Shown: piece after piece, positions 63,541-64,000 of the stretch | Layout: the number at the start of each line of letters is the position of its first letter | Position numbering within the stretch: the first letter of the stretch is position 1 | Source: Ignavibacteria bacterium | GTDB lineage: Bacteria > Bacteroidota > Ignavibacteria > Tepidaquicellales > OLB5 | DNA length: 64,000 bases | Assembly: GCA_030835025.1 (NCBI GenBank) | Contig: JAUQWS010000024.1 | Span: 34,241-98,240, forward strand | Reading direction: 5' to 3' | Notes under the pieces: generated by a model | The model's input: the letters and a program-made list of their open reading frames with translations, nothing else | What the model was told of the DNA's origin: nothing | Database searches by the model: none | Program-made: the position numbers and the translations under genes

Positions 63541-63921
63541 TTACGCTCCTACCAGTTTTTTATAATCCTCAGGAGAGATCAGGCTATCCAGATCACCCAT
63601 ATTCGATATCTCTATCTTCACAAGCCATCCTGCGCCATAAGGATCCTGGTTAACACTTGCGGGATTATCGTTCACCGCGGTATTGAATTCTGAGATCTTG
63701 CCCGAAACAGGTGAATACATATCCGATACTGTCTTTACCGCTTCAACAGTGCCGAAAATATCTCCCTGAGCAACATCATTGCCAACAGTTGTAACATCAA
63801 CGTAAATTATGTCACCAAGCTCGCCCTGCGCATAATCGGTTAATCCAACAGTGCCCGTTTTGCCTTCAACTCTTATCCATTCATGCTCTTTTGTGTACTT
63901 TAAATCATTTGGAATGTTCAT
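63541..63921 (-). CDS. gcvH: Glycine cleavage system H protein
   Basis: 126 aa. The lipoyl-carrier motif GDIFGTVEAVKTVSD holds Lys63, the lipoylation site. YTKEHEWIRVEG near the N-terminus and the PYGAGWLVKIE block near residue 98 are standard for GcvH. It shuttles the aminomethyl group between P, T and L proteins. The other gcv genes are not in the window, although YgfZ at 41 kb belongs to the T-protein fold family. The 79 nt upstream contain AT-rich sequence but no clear promoter. Confidence 0.97.
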   Translation of the reverse strand: MNIPNDLKYTKEHEWIRVEGKTGTVGLTDYAQGELGDIIYVDVTTVGNDVAQGDIFGTVEAVKTVSDMYSPVSGKISEFNTAVNDNPASVNQDPYGAGWLVKIEISNMGDLDSLISPEDYKKLVGA

Positions 63922-64000
63922 TTCAATATTGTTTAAATTGCGAATTATTAATTGTTTACAAATTACTATTTGATCCTTTTTATTACCACTACTGTTTTGT

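Overview
The window looks like a chromosomal stretch of a Gram-negative bacterium of the Bacteroidota/Chlorobiota (FCB) lineage. An Ignavibacteria-like member is the best guess. Seven predicted exported proteins end in a type IX secretion (T9SS) sorting domain with the YPNPFNP(T/S)T-type motif and a terminal K-K-M-x-L-x-K-like tail. There is a PorV/PorQ-family protein, a GWxTD-domain protein and a KUP potassium transporter. Several intergenic regions carry the Bacteroidota-type promoter TTG-N20-TAnnTTTG with an invariant 20-nt spacer. Shine-Dalgarno sequences are weak or absent at many genes, and TTG starts are common. No rRNA, tRNA, CRISPR array, insertion sequence or prophage was seen.

Layout. 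(1) 0-7 kb, plus strand: the 3' end of an Ig-like-domain protein, then a probable operon of glycosyltransferase, purD, a GalE-like epimerase, MeaB GTPase and acyl-CoA dehydrogenase, closed by a bidirectional terminator shared with a convergent orphan MlaE permease. (2) 8-25.8 kb: an export-dominated region with a T9SS subtilisin-like protease, three related T9SS proteins with Asp-box repeats, a TonB-dependent receptor, a 1111-aa secreted protein, a PorV-family barrel and a GWxTD protein. (3) 25.8-30.9 kb: a tightly packed plus-strand operon (YbbR/CdaR-like, CPBP protease, pdxJ, class III sirtuin, lptB, PIG-L deacetylase, small zincin), with stop codons overlapping those of kup on the minus strand. 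(4) 30.8-36.6 kb: kup, a divergent 100-aa protein, a PgpH-like HD phosphodiesterase and a Xer recombinase. With the CdaR-like protein this suggests a c-di-AMP/potassium neighbourhood. (5) 36.6-42.1 kb, minus strand: a six-gene run (ygfZ, class I aldolase, a 33-aa basic protein, EamA transporter, Gfo/Idh oxidoreductase, CCA/poly(A) polymerase) from a near-leaderless promoter. (6) 42.3-53.9 kb: RodZ-like protein, ligA, an outer-membrane barrel, the kdsA-glcD-thioesterase-Trm112-nadC operon, two small related secreted proteins with no family I recognise, metG and folP. (7) 54-64 kb: two T9SS repeat proteins, the yceD-rpmF-plsX-fabH operon, a surface-targeted SpoIID/LytB-domain protein with a small secreted partner, and gcvH.

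Most genes are housekeeping. The parts that look least described are the tandem exported pair at 50.3-51.2 kb, the T9SS-tailed SpoIID protein, the receptor / giant cargo / PorV module, the 33-aa basic protein translationally coupled to an EamA transporter, and heptamer repeats starting exactly at gene ends. All functional calls come from reading motifs by eye; no database search was run.
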